Assembly (NCBI GenBank): GCA_020638995.1
Contig: JACKHM010000002.1
Coordinates: forward strand, 2,046,001-2,110,000
DNA: 64,000 nt
From: Planctomycetaceae bacterium
GTDB lineage: Bacteria; Planctomycetota; Planctomycetia; Pirellulales; Pirellulaceae
Direction: 5' to 3'
Part shown: positions 62,586-64,000 of the stretch, one piece after another
Position numbering within the stretch: position 1 is the stretch's first letter
Layout: each line of letters starts with the position of its first letter
The notes under the pieces: model-generated
Seen by the model: the letters and a program-made list of their open reading frames with translations, nothing else
Databases searched by the model: none
Told to the model about the DNA's origin: nothing
Translations under genes and position numbers: made by a program

Positions 62586-64000
62586 GTGAATCGCTTTCAT
62601 TACACGAGTCGTTTCCTTTCGGTAACGCTACTGCTCACGAGTCTACTAGCAGCGAGCGTAACTCACGGTGCCAATTCACAGCGCCCTAATGTCTTGTTCA
62701 TCGCCGTGGACGATCTGCGTCCTGAGCTGGCATGTTATGGCGAGCAACATGTTCACTCGCCGAATATCGACCGGTTGGCCAAGAGCGGCTTGTTGTTTCA
62801 GCGAGCGTACTGCATGGTACCGACATGCGGTGCATCTCGTGCCAGCTTGATGACAGGGATACGTCCGGCGCGCAGCCGATTTGTGAATCACTTGACTTGG
62901 GCCGAGAAAGATGCGCCGGGTTTAACAACATTGAACACGCACTTTAGGCGCAACGGTTACTACACGGTTTCGCTCGGCAAAGTCTTCCATCACCCAACCG
63001 ATAACGCCGAGGGATGGTCAGAACCGGCTTGGAGGCCAACGGGCATATCGACATACCAGCTGGCTGCGAACACAGAGCTCCAGAAACAGCGGTCGAAGAA
63101 ACTGGGAAGCAAGGGCAGAGGGCCGGCCTACGAGTCGGCAGACGTGCCCGACGAGTCGTACGCTGATGGCGTGTTAGCTGACAGGGCGATAGCCGATCTC
63201 GGCAGGCTCGCAGCCAAAGAGGAGCCGTTTTTTCTCGCAGTTGGATTTTTTAAGCCACACTTGCCCTTCGTCGCTCCCAAGAAGTATTGGGACTTGTATG
63301 ACCATGAACAGATTCATCTCCCCGCAAACTATCACGCTCCGAAAGACGCACCAGTCGAATCAATCCACAACTCAGGAGAACTTCGCGCCTATGCTGAGAT
63401 TCCCGCAAAGGGGCTCGTGCCTGATGCGATAGCTCGCAATATGATTCACGGCTACTACGCCTGCGTCAGCTATACCGACGCTCAAATTGGCAAACTGCTG
63501 GACGAACTCGAACGCTTAAGCTTGAGCGACAACACGATTGTCGTCTTGTGGGGAGACCATGGGTGGAACTTGGGTGAACACACTTTGTGGTGCAAGCACA
63601 GCTGCTACGAGACATCCATGCGAATTCCGTTGATTGTTCGAGCCCCCGGGATTAACGGCGGTCAACAAACGTCTGGTCTGACTGAATCGATTGACATCTA
63701 CCCTACATTGTGCGATCTAGCCGGATTAGAGCCGCCACGCCATTTGGAAGGCCGCAGCTTTGTGCCGCTGCTCGCAAATCCCGCTGCGACGTGGAAAGAC
63801 GCTGCGATAGGCCGTTTCACAAATGGTGATACGATCAGAACGGATCAGTTTCGTTTTACGGAGTACACAGATGCAAAAGGGAATTCATTAGCACAGATGC
63901 TTTACGACCATACGTCCGATCCGCGCGAAAACATCAACGTCGTGGGACTCCCCATTCGCGAGGATGTTAGTCGCAAACTACTTCAACAATTACACAACGA
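62586..64000 (+). CDS. sulfatase (iduronate-2-sulfatase-like), 3' end missing
   Basis: The gene runs beyond the end of the window (about 471 residues visible). It starts at GTG 62586 with a signal peptide (RFLSVTLLLTSLLAASVTHG). The sulfatase core is RPNVLFIAVDDLRPELACYGE (metal Asp pair), VPTCGASRASLMTG (Cys-x-x-x-Arg; Cys becomes formylglycine), FFLAVGFFKPHLPFVAPKKYWD and VVLWGDHGWNLGEHTLWCKH. This pattern is that of iduronate-2-sulfatase-type enzymes, abundant in planctomycetes. It should remove sulfate from polysaccharides. Confidence 0.92.
   Translation, partial: MNRFHYTSRFLSVTLLLTSLLAASVTHGANSQRPNVLFIAVDDLRPELACYGEQHVHSPNIDRLAKSGLLFQRAYCMVPTCGASRASLMTGIRPARSRFVNHLTWAEKDAPGLTTLNTHFRRNGYYTVSLGKVFHHPTDNAEGWSEPAWRPTGISTYQLAANTELQKQRSKKLGSKGRGPAYESADVPDESYADGVLADRAIADLGRLAAKEEPFFLAVGFFKPHLPFVAPKKYWDLYDHEQIHLPANYHAPKDAPVESIHNSGELRAYAEIPAKGLVPDAIARNMIHGYYACVSYTDAQIGKLLDELERLSLSDNTIVVLWGDHGWNLGEHTLWCKHSCYETSMRIPLIVRAPGINGGQQTSGLTESIDIYPTLCDLAGLEPPRHLEGRSFVPLLANPAATWKDAAIGRFTNGDTIRTDQFRFTEYTDAKGNSLAQMLYDHTSDPRENINVVGLPIREDVSRKLLQQLHN

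Noticed and set aside
1..64000. CRISPR arrays, rRNA and tRNA genes
   Set aside because: No regularly spaced repeats, rRNA core sequences or tRNA cloverleaf patterns were noticed on either strand; a covariance search would be needed to exclude a tRNA fully.

Overview
The window looks like chromosomal DNA from a planctomycete of the Pirellulales/Rhodopirellula type. Marker families support this: a DUF1549/DUF1553 cytochrome next to a DUF1501 protein, a large PVC-type haem-binding protein ending in a CxxCH domain, two FGly sulfatases, a ThuA-like protein, Tat-exported sugar isomerase and oxidoreductase proteins, and a DUF1559 pseudopilin. No rRNA, tRNA or CRISPR array was seen. All family calls come from reading the sequence; no database was searched. 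Layout: bases 1-8.8 kb form an accessory island of small, mostly unrecognised genes separated by strong intrinsic terminators. It also holds a DUF2726 nuclease-like gene, a toxin-antitoxin pair with a broken toxin, a tyrosine recombinase and a truncated IS1595-type transposase. 8.8-16.8 kb is a polysaccharide locus: flippase, GT2 glycosyltransferase, methyltransferase, DUF1559 pseudopilin, and a GT39-type enzyme between two paralogous exported membrane-anchored proteins. 16.88-20.04 kb is a dead IS701-type element that contains a 193-bp MITE and an intact IS4-type element, each with its own target duplication. 20.4-25.8 kb encodes envelope proteins: a DUF1573-like anchor, an 82-residue precursor of a cysteine-rich exported peptide, an exported membrane-anchored protein, a second GT39-type enzyme, and a MauE-like membrane protein fused to a thioredoxin-like CxxC domain. 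This is the best candidate here for an undescribed system. 25.8-27.8 kb is gene-poor. From 27.85 kb the content is ordinary chromosome: a LeuB-type dehydrogenase; the methionine-salvage operon mtnB-mtnD-mtnC; a MiaE-type tRNA hydroxylase; a PilZ protein; the DUF1549/1553-DUF1501 pair; a LURP-one-like protein; a YpfJ-type zinc protease with a small partner; a hybrid histidine kinase with four PAS domains, two receivers and an HPt domain; a sulfatase; and a ThuA protein. 48.3-55.3 kb is again less familiar: a matrixin-like protease, a pair of secreted proteins sharing YQK and PGESNQ motifs, and a patatin phospholipase next to a membrane protein. 55.5-64 kb holds the haem protein, the isomerase and oxidoreductase pair, an ECF sigma factor, an SRAP protein and a sulfatase that runs off the end of the window. 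Working together: the mtn genes recycle methylthioadenosine; the cytochrome, DUF1501, sulfatase, ThuA and isomerase genes fit breakdown of sulfated polysaccharides; the two GT39 loci probably build surface glycans. A palindromic repeat (core TCACTTGGAAAGTGATGGC) occurs in three intergenic gaps.
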